A DNA stretch of 64,000 bases. Source: Winogradskyella flava. GTDB taxonomy: Bacteria; Bacteroidota; Bacteroidia; Flavobacteriales; Flavobacteriaceae. Every line of letters begins with the position of its first letter. Positions within the stretch are counted from its first letter, which is position 1. The notes beneath the pieces were generated by a model, which ran no database searches, had not been told where the DNA came from, and saw only the letters and a program-made list of their open reading frames with translations. A program made the translations under genes and the position numbers. Location: the NCBI RefSeq assembly GCF_014243395.1, contig NZ_JACLCP010000001.1, forward strand, positions 1,426,001-1,490,000. The letters run 5' to 3'. Shown here in pieces: positions 55,661-64,000 of the stretch.

Positions 55661-57002
55661 ATTTATCTAATCGTCTGTAGAGTGCAGCTCTTGTAATTCC
55701 TAATTCTTTAGCAGATTTAGAGACATTTCCTTTATGTTTTTCTAACACAGTTAAGATGGCATTCTTTTCTATATCATCTAAGTTTAAACTAGTGGTTTCA
55801 ATATTTTTAGATGTTGGAGAACGCTCAATTGAAGAGAATACTAAATCTTCTGGTTTTAAAATAATGCCATCAGTCATAATTACAGCGCGCTCGAGTACAT
55901 ATTGTAATTCGCGAACATTACCAGGGAAATCATGCTTTTTAAGTTTTGAAATAAATCCTGAATCAAAAGAAAAAGAAGTCTTATTGTATTTCTCTGCATA
56001 CAATGCAACAAAATGATGAGACAATTCAGTAATGTCTGTTCCGCGTTCTCTTAAAGGAGGAATAATAATGTCAACAGTATTAATTCTATAGATGAGGTCT
56101 TTCCTGAATTTTTTTTCATCAGCTAGAACCTTAGGATCTACATTAGTAGCGCAAATTAGTCTTATATCTATGGGAATGGGTTCATTTGAGCCCAAAGGTG
56201 TAACTTGCCTATTCTGCAAAACAGTAAGTAACCTTACTTGTTGCCCTAAAGTAATGTTACCAATTTCATCTAGGAAGAGCGTACCACCGTTAGCAGCTTC
56301 AAAACGTCCTTTCCTATCTTCTCTAGCATCAGTAAAGGCACCTTTTTTGTAACCAAAGAGTTCGCTTTCAAAAAGCGATGATGTTAGTGCGCCAACATCA
56401 ACTTTTATAAATGGTTTGTCTTTTCTATTGGAATTATCATGAAGTGCTCTGGCAATTAGATCTTTACCTGTACCATTTTCACCAAGGATAAGCACATTGG
56501 CATCAGTAGGTGCTACTTTTTTAAGCTTAACAAAGACATCATTCATGACATCACTATCTCCAATGATTTCAATATTACTTGATTTGAAATTATCTTGTTT
56601 AGCGGTGTTCGCTTTTTTATTCCTTAGAATTGTGGTAATGGTTTCAATGATTTTTTCATTCTTCCAAGGTTTCATTAGAAAGTCAGAAGCTCCTTCTTTT
56701 AGTCCTTTGATAGCTAAGTCAATATCTGCATAAGCTGTCATTAGAATAACTGAAATTTCAGGCTTTAGCTTTCTGATTTTATTCAACCAAAAAATACCTT
56801 CGTTACCTGTGTTTACCAATCCGCTAAAATTCATATCTAGAATGACAACATCAATGGCATTACGTTCGATATGCGAATTGATATTATTAGGATTCTTTTC
56901 TATTACTACATCTTTAACCAAAGGTTTAAGAAGCAATCGTAATGCAGTAAGGACATCTGCATCATCATCAACAACTAATATGGTAGCATTTTTTAAAACC
57001 AT
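55650..57002 (-). CDS. NtrC-type sigma-54-dependent response regulator
   Basis: This 450-residue protein has three parts. A receiver domain (about 7-125) has acidic DDD at 12-14, phosphoacceptor Asp56 and Lys111. A central AAA+ domain has Walker A GENGTGKD (174-181), Walker B TLFLDEIGN and an arginine-finger region (RFRKDLIYRI-like, here KKFRKDLIYRINTV). A Fis-type helix-turn-helix closes the protein (KSAKELGITRAALYRRLDKY). The sigma-54 contact loop reads GAFTDA (221-226) instead of the canonical GAFTGA. It is translationally coupled to the histidine kinase and divergent from the exporter operon, where tandem repeats look like its binding sites. Confidence 0.92.
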   Translation of the reverse strand: MVLKNATILVVDDDADVLTALRLLLKPLVKDVVIEKNPNNINSHIERNAIDVVILDMNFSGLVNTGNEGIFWLNKIRKLKPEISVILMTAYADIDLAIKGLKEGASDFLMKPWKNEKIIETITTILRNKKANTAKQDNFKSSNIEIIGDSDVMNDVFVKLKKVAPTDANVLILGENGTGKDLIARALHDNSNRKDKPFIKVDVGALTSSLFESELFGYKKGAFTDAREDRKGRFEAANGGTLFLDEIGNITLGQQVRLLTVLQNRQVTPLGSNEPIPIDIRLICATNVDPKVLADEKKFRKDLIYRINTVDIIIPPLRERGTDITELSHHFVALYAEKYNKTSFSFDSGFISKLKKHDFPGNVRELQYVLERAVIMTDGIILKPEDLVFSSIERSPTSKNIETTSLNLDDIEKNAILTVLEKHKGNVSKSAKELGITRAALYRRLDKYEL

Positions 57003-57165
57003 TGCTCGATAATCGAGATTTAATTAGTAGAAAGGTTACCAAGAAATAGTTTACCCTTTACTTTAAAATGTTCATAAAAGCTATTTCAAGGCTTAGTATT
57101 ACAATATTACGATTTTAAGTTCGACTTCAAAAGCATCAAAAAATAAAATTACGTAGCACTTAATA

Positions 57166-57206
57166 ACTGTACACTTTCGGACACAAACTGTATCAAAATC
57201 GGACAC
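57166..57206 (+). promoter_or_regulatory. Tandem activator sites upstream of the exporter operon
   Basis: Two copies of ACTGTA-N5/6-TCGGACAC occur at 57166-57184 and 57187-57206, 21 bp apart start to start (two helical turns). Each has a loose TGT/ACA dyad. They lie about 100 bp upstream of the adaptor gene, as expected for an enhancer site of an NtrC-type regulator. Confidence 0.5.
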
Positions 57207-57257
57207 TTTTATTTTCGAATAAAAATGTAAATAACTGATATTTAGATAAATATGTTT

Positions 57258-57272
57258 TTGGCATCATCTTCA
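57258..57272 (+). promoter_or_regulatory. Possible sigma-54 promoter of the exporter operon
   Basis: TTGGCAT-N4-TTCA resembles the -24/-12 pattern TTGGCAC-N4-TTGC, with the -24 half good and the -12 half imperfect. Its position, about 30 bp before the ATG at 57303, and the upstream tandem sites support the reading. Confidence 0.35.
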
Positions 57273-57302
57273 CTATATATTAAATGTCAAAACAAAATAA
57301 TA

Positions 57303-58553
57303 ATGGACGTACCAATTCAAAAGAAAAAATTCTCATCAAAAAAACTAGGTTTAGCCGCTGGTATTTTAGCCATCATAGCTTTAATTGTCTATGTAATACT
57401 TCAGACATCAGGTGGTTCTAAGTTAAATGTAGAAAAAGAACGAATTTCAATACATACTGTTTCTAAAGATGTATTTCAGGAGAATATTCCTGTAAATGGT
57501 ATAGTACTTCCAATAACGACAATTTATCTAGATGCTCTAGAAGGCGGTCGCGTTGAAGAAAAGTTTGTAGAGGACGGTGCGATGATGAAAAAGGGAGAGC
57601 CAATTTTAAGATTATCAAATACTGATTTGGAGCTTAGCTTAGTCAATCAAGAAACTTCGGTTTATAATCTATTGACGCAAATGCAGATTTCTCAGAATGC
57701 GGCACGTCAGAATACCATTAATAGACAGAATCAATTTACAGATGTAGAGAATAGTCTTATTGAAGCAAAACGTGTTTACGATTTAAATAAAAGGCTTTAT
57801 GATAAGGGCGCGATTGGAAGAATGGATTATGAATCTTCTGAGAACGACTACAATTATCAAAAAGAGCGTATGAAATTGGCTGAGCAAGTACTTTCAGAAG
57901 ATTCTATTTCTTCTAAACTTGAAATCAATCAAGCTAGAGACTCTTATGCCAGAACACAAAGTGCTTTGGAGTTAATGCGAAAGAAAGTGGGGGACTTGGT
58001 AGTGCGTGCACCAATCGATGGTCAACTAACCTCGTTAGATGCTGAGATCGGCCAATCTATTACTAAGGGAACACGCCTAGGACAGGTGGATGTAACAAGT
58101 GGCTATAAAGTTAGAGTAGATATAGATGAACATTATATCTCAAGAATTTACAACGGTCAAACAGGTACATTCACATTAAATGGAAAGACCTATACTTTAG
58201 TAATTAAAAAGGTTTTTACTCAGGTTACTAATGGACGCTTTCAAGTGGATATGAAATTTGAAGGAGAAACACCAGAAGGCATAAGAAGGGGTCAGAATTT
58301 ACAAATTAGAGTAGCACTGAGTGCAGAAAAAGAGGCCTTATTAGTTGCGAAAGGCGGATTTTTTCAAAAGACAGGTGGTAATTGGATGTTTAAGGTAAGT
58401 GAAGATGGCTCTACAGCTTATAAGGTAGACGTGAGGTTAGGAAGTCAGAATACAGAATATTATGAAGTTCTTGAAGGTCTCAATCCAGGAGATAAGGTGG
58501 TAACATCGAGTTATGATTCTTTCGGTGATGTTGAAGAGCTGATTTTAAAGTAA
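57303..58553 (+). CDS. HlyD/MacA-like periplasmic adaptor subunit
   Basis: Start set at ATG 57303, since the longer frame begins inside the putative promoter. The 416-residue protein has one N-terminal membrane helix (LGLAAGILAIIALIVYVIL). It continues with a lipoyl/barrel-sandwich half (GGRVEEKFVEDGAMMKKGEPIL), a helical hairpin (about 100-200), the second lipoyl half (VRAPIDGQLTSLDAEIGQSI) and beta-barrel and membrane-proximal domains. It would bridge an inner-membrane ABC transporter to an outer-membrane channel. The ATPase and permeases follow in the same direction, so this is a MacAB-type export or envelope-maintenance system. Confidence 0.87.
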   Translation: MDVPIQKKKFSSKKLGLAAGILAIIALIVYVILQTSGGSKLNVEKERISIHTVSKDVFQENIPVNGIVLPITTIYLDALEGGRVEEKFVEDGAMMKKGEPILRLSNTDLELSLVNQETSVYNLLTQMQISQNAARQNTINRQNQFTDVENSLIEAKRVYDLNKRLYDKGAIGRMDYESSENDYNYQKERMKLAEQVLSEDSISSKLEINQARDSYARTQSALELMRKKVGDLVVRAPIDGQLTSLDAEIGQSITKGTRLGQVDVTSGYKVRVDIDEHYISRIYNGQTGTFTLNGKTYTLVIKKVFTQVTNGRFQVDMKFEGETPEGIRRGQNLQIRVALSAEKEALLVAKGGFFQKTGGNWMFKVSEDGSTAYKVDVRLGSQNTEYYEVLEGLNPGDKVVTSSYDSFGDVEELILK

Positions 58554-58622
58554 CTGCGGTAGGCTGGGTATAGTCAAAATTAATAGGAATAGAAATTAAA
58601 TAATAATATAACACACAATAAA

Positions 58623-59300
58623 ATGATACAGATTACGGATTTAGAGAAGTTTTACAAAACGGAAGAAGTTCAAACTATTGCGCTCAACAAATTATCCTTT
58701 GGAGTTAAAGAAGGAGAGTTTGTTGCTATAATGGGACCTTCGGGATGCGGCAAATCTACCTTGTTGAATATCTTGGGCTTATTGGACGATCCAGACGGAG
58801 GAAGTTTTATGTTCAATGGCGAAGAGGTAGCAGGTTACAATGAACGTAAGCGTTCAGAATTGCGCAAGCACAACATCGGTTTTGTCTTTCAGAGCTTTAA
58901 CCTCATAGATGAACTTACGGTTTTTGAAAACGTAGAATTACCATTAATCTATACCGGTGTAAAACCTGCAGAGCGCAAGAAAAAGGTTGAAGAGGTTTTG
59001 GAGAAAATGCAAATTATGCATCGTAGAAATCACTTCCCTCAACAATTATCTGGTGGTCAGCAACAGCGTGTGGCTGTAGCACGAGCAGTTGTTAACAATC
59101 CGAAATTAATCTTGGCTGATGAGCCAACAGGTAATTTGGATAGTGTGAATGGTAACGAGGTTATGGATTTGCTTATAGACCTAAATGAAGCAGGGACAAC
59201 AATCATCATGGTGACTCACAGCGAGCACGATGCCAAATATAGCCACCGTATCATTAGAATGTTAGATGGTCAAAAAGTAACTGAAAACATTCTTGCTTAA
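58623..59300 (+). CDS. ABC transporter ATP-binding protein, MacB/LolD type
   Basis: This 225-residue ATPase has Walker A GPSGCGKST, the Q-loop region FVFQSFNLIDELTVFENV, signature LSGGQQQRVA, Walker B LILADEPTGNLDS and the H-loop histidine in MVTHSEHD. Length and the LIDELTVFENVELPL segment place it with MacB/LolD/FtsE-type ATPases, which work with FtsX-like permeases. Here the ATPase is a separate polypeptide, unlike the fused MacB. The two permease genes that follow are its probable partners. Confidence 0.93.
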   Translation: MIQITDLEKFYKTEEVQTIALNKLSFGVKEGEFVAIMGPSGCGKSTLLNILGLLDDPDGGSFMFNGEEVAGYNERKRSELRKHNIGFVFQSFNLIDELTVFENVELPLIYTGVKPAERKKKVEEVLEKMQIMHRRNHFPQQLSGGQQQRVAVARAVVNNPKLILADEPTGNLDSVNGNEVMDLLIDLNEAGTTIIMVTHSEHDAKYSHRIIRMLDGQKVTENILA

Positions 59301-59306
59301 ATAATA

Positions 59307-59440
59307 TTATCAATCAATCAATCATCAATCATCAATCAAAATCAATCAACCAGGTGAAAACACTTCAGTATAACATACAGCCAATCAATTAATCAACCAA
59401 AATTATACTGAAGTGTTGCAGCCAAATCAATCAACAAACG
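59307..59440 (+). repeat. AATCA-rich spacer with 15-bp perfect inverted repeat
   Basis: The gap between ATPase and permease is rich in ATCAATCA-type repeats (59307-59350, again in the loop and at 59421-59440). Inside lies a perfect inverted repeat, AACACTTCAGTATAA (59359-59373) with TTATACTGAAGTGTT (59403-59417), enclosing a 29-nt AATCA-rich loop. No T tract follows, so it is not a standard terminator. Confidence 0.7.
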
Positions 59441-59510
59441 AACAGTAATTCTTAGAGATTATGCTTAAAAATTATTTCAAAATAGCGTTTAGAAACCTTC
59501 TTAAGAATAA
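59438..59510 (+). repeat. 73-bp direct repeat, copy 1
   Basis: This segment covers the leader, ribosome-binding region and first 17 codons of the first permease. It is repeated at 61911-61983 with a single mismatch, although the proteins diverge soon after. Confidence 0.85.
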
Positions 59511-61896
59511 AGGGTTTTCATTTATAAACATTTTTGGGCTTAGTATAGGTGTGGCTGCCTGTATTTTGATTTCAATTTATATTCTTCATGAAAGTAGTTA
59601 TGATCAACACGTTTCAAATTCTGAAAATGTATATAGATTGAATCGCGATTATATTGATGGAGAACGTGTAGATGCAGGTATACATTTTTCAGCAAATACA
59701 GCACCTACGCTTTTAACTGATTTTGAAGAAGTAGAACTTTCAGGAAGACTAATGTCTAATGGTTTGTTTTGGGGAGCAGGAAGTAATGAAATACGTTTTG
59801 ATGGAGAAGTTACCCAACATTATGAAGAAGGGTTTGCCTATGCGGATCAGTCTATAATTGACATAATGGATATTGTAATGGTTAATGGTGAAGCTAAAAC
59901 GGCGCTTTCAACTCCAAATACCATTGTTATTTCTGAAGCCATTGCTAAAAAGTACTTTAAAAATCAAAACCCTATTGGGCGGAGTATGTATTTGAACGGT
60001 AATAATGAAAGGCCATTCAAAATCACTGGTGTATTCAAGGATTTTAAGAGTAATTCTCATTTGGATTTTAATTCTTTCATCACTTTAGAGGGTGAGGAAT
60101 TTGGAGAAGGCGAACAAACCAGATGGTTTCAAAATAATTATTTTACTTATATAGTTTTAAAAGCAGGGATAGATGTTTCATCTTTTGAAAATAAGATGAA
60201 CAGTACATTAATGGAAAAGTATATAAAACCATCCTATAAGCTGGCAGGATTTGCAGGGTGGGAGCAAGCTCATGAAAGAGAAAAAATGTACTTACAGCCT
60301 TTAACTGATATTAATCTCTATTCTACACATGTTAATTATGAATCAAGTTTTCGAAATGATATAAAGGTTATCTGGATTTTTGGCATCGTAGCTTTGTTTA
60401 TTCTCATTATCGCCAGTATAAATTTTGTAAATCTTTCTACAGCAAAATCTGCTAGCCGTGCTAAAGAAGTTGGATTAAGAAAAGTTGTTGGTTCTTCGCG
60501 AACACAGCTTATTAGTCAGTTTTTGGCAGAGTCTATACTCATATCATTTATTGCTTTTATTCTGGGTATAGCATTATCAGCTATATCAATGCCGCTTTTT
60601 AGAACAATGTCTGGAATAGATTTAATACTACCTTGGTCTAGTATTGGTTTTATATCAATTGTTCTGACGTCTTCAGTAATAGTGGGTGTACTCGCAGGTT
60701 TATATCCGTCTTTTTACCTCTCAAACTTCAATCCTATTAATGTTCTAAAAGGAAAGCTGACTTCTGGTGTTAAATCAGGTGGACTAAGAAGCAGTTTGGT
60801 GGTATTTCAATTTACAGTTTCTATTATTTTAATAGTTGGGACCCTAATAGTAAATCAACAAATGAATTTTATTTTAAATTCTAAAGTTGGGTTCGAGAAA
60901 GATCAAGTTGTTCAAATTCATAGCACTAATGTTTTGAACGACCGTCTTGAAACTTTTAAAGAAGAGCTTAAAAAAATACAAGGAGTTGGTAATGTTACTA
61001 TAAGTGATTATTTGCCTATTGAAGGGACAAAACGAAATGGAAATAGTTTTGTAAACGAAGGAAAAGAAGGTATTGATGAAACTACTCCAGGGCAAGCATG
61101 GATTATAGATGAAGACTACATTGAAACCATGGGCATGAACATAGTGGAAGGACGTAATTTTATTAAAGACAGGGTGTCTGACGAACAATCAGTTATTATG
61201 AACCAAGCTATGGTAAAAGCGTTAAGACTAAAAGAACCTTTAGGCAAAAGAGTTTCTAGGTATGGTCAACTATATGAAATCATTGGTGTTGTAGAAGATT
61301 TTAATTTCGATACGATGAAAACATCGGTAAGACCACTATGTTTTTTCAGGGGAACTAGTCCTACAATTACATCTGTTAAAATGAATACAAGAGATTTGTC
61401 GGCAGTATTGGTATCACTAGAAGCTAAGTGGAAAGAGTTTGTACCTAATATGGCTTTTCGATACGAATTCATGGATGCTTCATTTGCGAAAATGTATGAT
61501 AGTGTCAGTAGAATAAAAGTGATTTTTACTGCTTTTGCTATTTTAGCAATATTGGTCGCCTGTTTAGGATTACTAGCGCTTTCAGCATATATGGTAGAGC
61601 AACGCAATAAAGAAATGAGCATTAGAAAAGTTTTAGGTGCTTCGGTGCAAACCATTTTTAAACTACTTACAAAGAATTTTTTAATCCTAATCTTAGTAGC
61701 TCTGACCGTTGCTATTCCTATAGCTTATTACTTAATGCATACTTGGTTGCAAGATTATGAATATAGAATTGAGATGTCTTGGACTGTATTTGTTTTTGCG
61801 GGTATTGCAGTTATTGTTATTGCATTGTGTACCATAAGCTATCATGCAATTAGATCGGCAATAATAAATCCAGCAAAGGTCTTAAGGTCGGAATAA
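59461..61896 (+). CDS. FtsX/MacB-like ABC transporter permease
   Basis: This 811-residue protein has the two-half plan common in Bacteroidetes. An N-terminal helix (NIFGLSIGVAACILISIYI) is followed by a periplasmic MacB-type core domain (about 45-280), then three helices around 290-430 including the FtsX motif (NFVNLSTAKSASRAKEVGLRKVVGSSR). A second periplasmic domain follows, and a final three-helix block contains the repeated motif (YMVEQRNKEMSIRKVLGASVQTI). It couples ATP hydrolysis in the cytoplasm to mechanical movement in the periplasm. It begins after the unusual repeat-rich spacer and shares a nearly identical 5' end with the next gene. Confidence 0.9.
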   Translation: MLKNYFKIAFRNLLKNKGFSFINIFGLSIGVAACILISIYILHESSYDQHVSNSENVYRLNRDYIDGERVDAGIHFSANTAPTLLTDFEEVELSGRLMSNGLFWGAGSNEIRFDGEVTQHYEEGFAYADQSIIDIMDIVMVNGEAKTALSTPNTIVISEAIAKKYFKNQNPIGRSMYLNGNNERPFKITGVFKDFKSNSHLDFNSFITLEGEEFGEGEQTRWFQNNYFTYIVLKAGIDVSSFENKMNSTLMEKYIKPSYKLAGFAGWEQAHEREKMYLQPLTDINLYSTHVNYESSFRNDIKVIWIFGIVALFILIIASINFVNLSTAKSASRAKEVGLRKVVGSSRTQLISQFLAESILISFIAFILGIALSAISMPLFRTMSGIDLILPWSSIGFISIVLTSSVIVGVLAGLYPSFYLSNFNPINVLKGKLTSGVKSGGLRSSLVVFQFTVSIILIVGTLIVNQQMNFILNSKVGFEKDQVVQIHSTNVLNDRLETFKEELKKIQGVGNVTISDYLPIEGTKRNGNSFVNEGKEGIDETTPGQAWIIDEDYIETMGMNIVEGRNFIKDRVSDEQSVIMNQAMVKALRLKEPLGKRVSRYGQLYEIIGVVEDFNFDTMKTSVRPLCFFRGTSPTITSVKMNTRDLSAVLVSLEAKWKEFVPNMAFRYEFMDASFAKMYDSVSRIKVIFTAFAILAILVACLGLLALSAYMVEQRNKEMSIRKVLGASVQTIFKLLTKNFLILILVALTVAIPIAYYLMHTWLQDYEYRIEMSWTVFVFAGIAVIVIALCTISYHAIRSAIINPAKVLRSE

Positions 61897-61910
61897 GAAA
61901 TTCATCAAAA

Positions 61911-61983
61911 ACGAACAGTAATTCTTAGAAATTATGCTTAAAAATTATTTCAAAATAGCGTTTAGAAACCTTCTTAAGAATAA
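61911..61983 (+). repeat. 73-bp direct repeat, copy 2
   Basis: Second copy of the leader and 5' coding repeat (see 59438-59510), at the start of the next permease gene. The offset is 2473 bp and there is one mismatch, just before the start codon. Confidence 0.85.
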
Positions 61984-64000
61984 GGTGTATTCATTCATTA
62001 ATATTTCTGGTTTAGCCATTGGTATGGCAGCTACAATGCTGATTAGTTTATGGATATATGATGAGTTAAGTTATGATAGTTATTTCAAAGAAAAAGCCAC
62101 TATTGCGCAAGTGTTTCAGCACGAATCTGCGAATAATAATGTTGGTACAGGACCTGCAATCCCTAGACCTTTAGAGTTTGCGATGCGTGAAGAATTTGGA
62201 GATAATTTTAAGCATCTCATAATGTCATCTTGGAATTTTACGAGATATATTAGTTATGGTGACAAGAATATAAATGTTTCCGGTAACTACATGCAAGAAG
62301 GAGCTGTAGAAATGTTAGAGCTTAACATTATTAAAGGGGATAAAGAAAGTCTAAAAGGCGCAAATTCTATATTACTTTCTGAAGAGACCGCAAAGACTTT
62401 ATTTGGCTCTGAGGATCCAATAGGGAAAATGGTGAAAATAAATAATGTTAATCCTGCAAAGGTTACAGCGGTATATGAAGATTTATCTAAGAATAACTCG
62501 TTTAACGGGTTAAAATATTTAATGCCATGGAAGTTTTATGTAGCATCTGAAGAATGGGTTAAAAACGCTGAAGATAGTTGGGGTAATAACTCATTTCAAA
62601 TGTTTGCTCAGATTAACGATAATACAACGATGGAAGCTGTAACAGCTAAAATTCTTGATGTGAAGAAAAGAAATGCACCAGATGAAGCGGAGTTTAATCC
62701 TCAGATTTTCTTGTTTCCAATGAAAGATTGGTACCTAAGAAGTGATTGGGAGAATGGCGTGCAAACCGGTGGACGAATTGAAAACGTTTGGCTATTTGGA
62801 ATTATAGGTGTATTTGTATTGCTTTTGGCTTGTATCAATTTTATTAATTTAAGCACAGCTCGCTCAGAAAAACGAGCTACTGAAGTAGGTATTCGCAAGT
62901 CTATTGGGTCGCAAAGAGGGCAACTTGTTTTTCAATTTTTAACGGAGTCTTTCCTTATTGTTTTATTGGCATTCGTAGTAGCAATCGGTATTGTGTTATT
63001 GTCGTTAAACGGTTTCAACAATTTAGCCAGTAAAGAGATACTATTTCCATGGTCAAATAGCTTGTTTTGGTTATCGACATTATTATTTATTGTGGTGACT
63101 GCAATCTTGGCTGGAAGTTATCCTGCTTTGTATTTATCATCTTTTAATCCGGTTGCCGTTCTGAAAGGAACTTTTAAAGCAGGACGCTACGCTTCCCTGC
63201 CTCGGAAAGTTTTAGTAGTTGCACAATTTACAATTTCAGTTGCTCTAATCATTGGCACTTTGGTTGTTATGAATCAGATTCAGTTTAGTAAGGATAGACC
63301 AACGGGATATGACAAAAATGGTTTGGTTCAAATCCCAGTGATGAGCAGTGAGTTTATTGGAAAACAAGATATAATGCGCGAACAATTTATTGCGTCAGGA
63401 GGAGCCATACATATGACAGCAATGAGTAGCCCTACAACAGAAGTTTGGTCTAATCGTGGCGGTTATACTTGGGAGGGAAAACCTGAAGGTTTTCAAGAAG
63501 ATTTGGCATTTACTTCTGTACACTATGATTTTGTAAAAACACTTGGTCTTAAACTTATTGACGGCCGAGGCTTTTCTCGAGAGTTTGCAACAGATTCTAA
63601 CGCAGTTATTCTTAATAAAACGGCTGTCAAGTATATGGGAATTCAAGATCCAATAGGCAAGTATATTAGAGGCTCTAGTCCAAATTCAACAATGATACCG
63701 CTAAAAATTATTGGTGTTATAGATGATATGGTTGTACAATCGCCATATTCACCAGTTAAACAAGCAATGTATGTGTTTGAACAGTATGGAAATATTTCGT
63801 ATTACAATTTAAGATTGAATCCGAAGAATAGTGTCAGCAAAAATTTGGAACTTGTTGAGAGCACATTTCAGACAAACTTCCCAAATTTACCTTTTGATTA
63901 TCAGTTCGTAGACGAAGAGTATGGCAAGAAATTTAGATCAGAAGAACGTGTGGCTAGCTTAGCAAGGGTATTTACGGCACTGGCTATTTTTATTAGTTGT
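61934..64000 (+). CDS. Second FtsX/MacB-like ABC permease, cut by window end
   Basis: The frame opens at ATG 61934 and stays open for 689 codons to the end of the window, so the 3' part is missing. The first residues (MLKNYFKIAFRNLLKN) equal those of the preceding permease; the helix NISGLAIGMAATMLISLWI and the FtsX motif NFINLSTARSEKRATEVGIRK follow, with the second periplasmic domain begun after about residue 440. The two proteins differ considerably beyond the shared start, so this is an old paralogue with a homogenised 5' end. It may form a heterodimer with the first permease. Confidence 0.88.
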   Translation, partial: MLKNYFKIAFRNLLKNKVYSFINISGLAIGMAATMLISLWIYDELSYDSYFKEKATIAQVFQHESANNNVGTGPAIPRPLEFAMREEFGDNFKHLIMSSWNFTRYISYGDKNINVSGNYMQEGAVEMLELNIIKGDKESLKGANSILLSEETAKTLFGSEDPIGKMVKINNVNPAKVTAVYEDLSKNNSFNGLKYLMPWKFYVASEEWVKNAEDSWGNNSFQMFAQINDNTTMEAVTAKILDVKKRNAPDEAEFNPQIFLFPMKDWYLRSDWENGVQTGGRIENVWLFGIIGVFVLLLACINFINLSTARSEKRATEVGIRKSIGSQRGQLVFQFLTESFLIVLLAFVVAIGIVLLSLNGFNNLASKEILFPWSNSLFWLSTLLFIVVTAILAGSYPALYLSSFNPVAVLKGTFKAGRYASLPRKVLVVAQFTISVALIIGTLVVMNQIQFSKDRPTGYDKNGLVQIPVMSSEFIGKQDIMREQFIASGGAIHMTAMSSPTTEVWSNRGGYTWEGKPEGFQEDLAFTSVHYDFVKTLGLKLIDGRGFSREFATDSNAVILNKTAVKYMGIQDPIGKYIRGSSPNSTMIPLKIIGVIDDMVVQSPYSPVKQAMYVFEQYGNISYYNLRLNPKNSVSKNLELVESTFQTNFPNLPFDYQFVDEEYGKKFRSEERVASLARVFTALAIFISC

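Noticed and set aside
57252..57302. Longer start for the adaptor protein
   Set aside because: The 17 extra codons overlap the putative sigma-54 promoter, and the following ATG gives a normal adaptor N-terminus.
59307..59350. Possible CRISPR-like short repeats (ATCAATCA)
   Set aside because: Units are 4-8 bp without spacers of constant length; it is a low-complexity tandem repeat, and no cas gene is near.
61266..61655. 129-codon minus-strand frame
   Set aside because: Antisense to the periplasmic and FtsX-motif part of the first permease; a codon-bias shadow.
1..64000. tRNA, rRNA, insertion sequences or prophage genes
   Set aside because: I saw no transposase or integrase protein, no rRNA stretch and no tRNA-like cloverleaf while reading; a dedicated search such as tRNAscan-SE was not possible here.

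Overview
The window looks like part of a marine Flavobacteriaceae chromosome (Bacteroidetes). The DNA is AT-rich, promoters carry the Bacteroidetes -7 box TAnnTTTG, many exported proteins have lipoprotein or Sec signals, and three large enzymes end in a type IX secretion (Por) sorting domain. Most of the window (about 1-54 kb) reads as a polysaccharide utilisation locus for a sulfated, rhamnose- and uronate-containing green-algal polysaccharide, most probably ulvan. This rests on family assignments read by eye; no database search was run.

Layout. 1-5003: two tandem secreted PL24-type ulvan lyases (the first cut by the window edge). 5098-10471 (minus strand): a tightly coupled five-gene operon for a small sugar acid (decarboxylating dehydrogenase, cyclase-family hydrolase, four-carbon acid sugar kinase, MFS carrier, Gfo/Idh/MocA oxidoreductase). 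10687-19755: two tandem GH78 rhamnosidases, a nucleoside-hydrolase-like protein and a sulfatase. 19893-22928: a GH2 enzyme. 23130-33221: a GH59-like enzyme with a GH78-type N-domain, a GH106-like rhamnosidase, a PL25-type lyase and two sulfatases. 33382-44001: a GH39-like enzyme, three sulfatases, a PL40-like lyase and a periplasmic lactonase-like lipoprotein. 44032-45078 (minus): a GntR-type regulator. 45524-53010: the L-rhamnose pathway (bifunctional aldolase/dehydrogenase, isomerase, kinase, FMN L-lactate dehydrogenase) plus an NCS1-like carrier. 53110-54243: a lipoprotein formylglycine-generating enzyme that could activate the six Cys-type sulfatases. 54317-64000: a separate module, a histidine kinase and NtrC-type response regulator (minus) divergent from a MacA/MacB-like ABC export system that runs off the window.

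How it fits together: secreted lyases cut the polymer; periplasmic sulfatases, rhamnosidases, GH2, GH59-like and GH39-like enzymes trim the oligosaccharides; rhamnose is taken to DHAP plus lactate and then pyruvate. No SusC/SusD pair and no GH88/GH105 unsaturated glucuronyl hydrolase is present here, so these must lie elsewhere if the ulvan reading is right.

The most notable non-coding signal is an 11-bp motif (GTACAGGATAG) at six promoters. In five of them it lies exactly 19 bp upstream of the -7 box position, and in the sixth 18 bp. It ties the lyases, the rhamnosidase block, GH2, the GH39/sulfatase block, the rhamnose pathway and the divergent sugar-acid operon into one apparent regulon.
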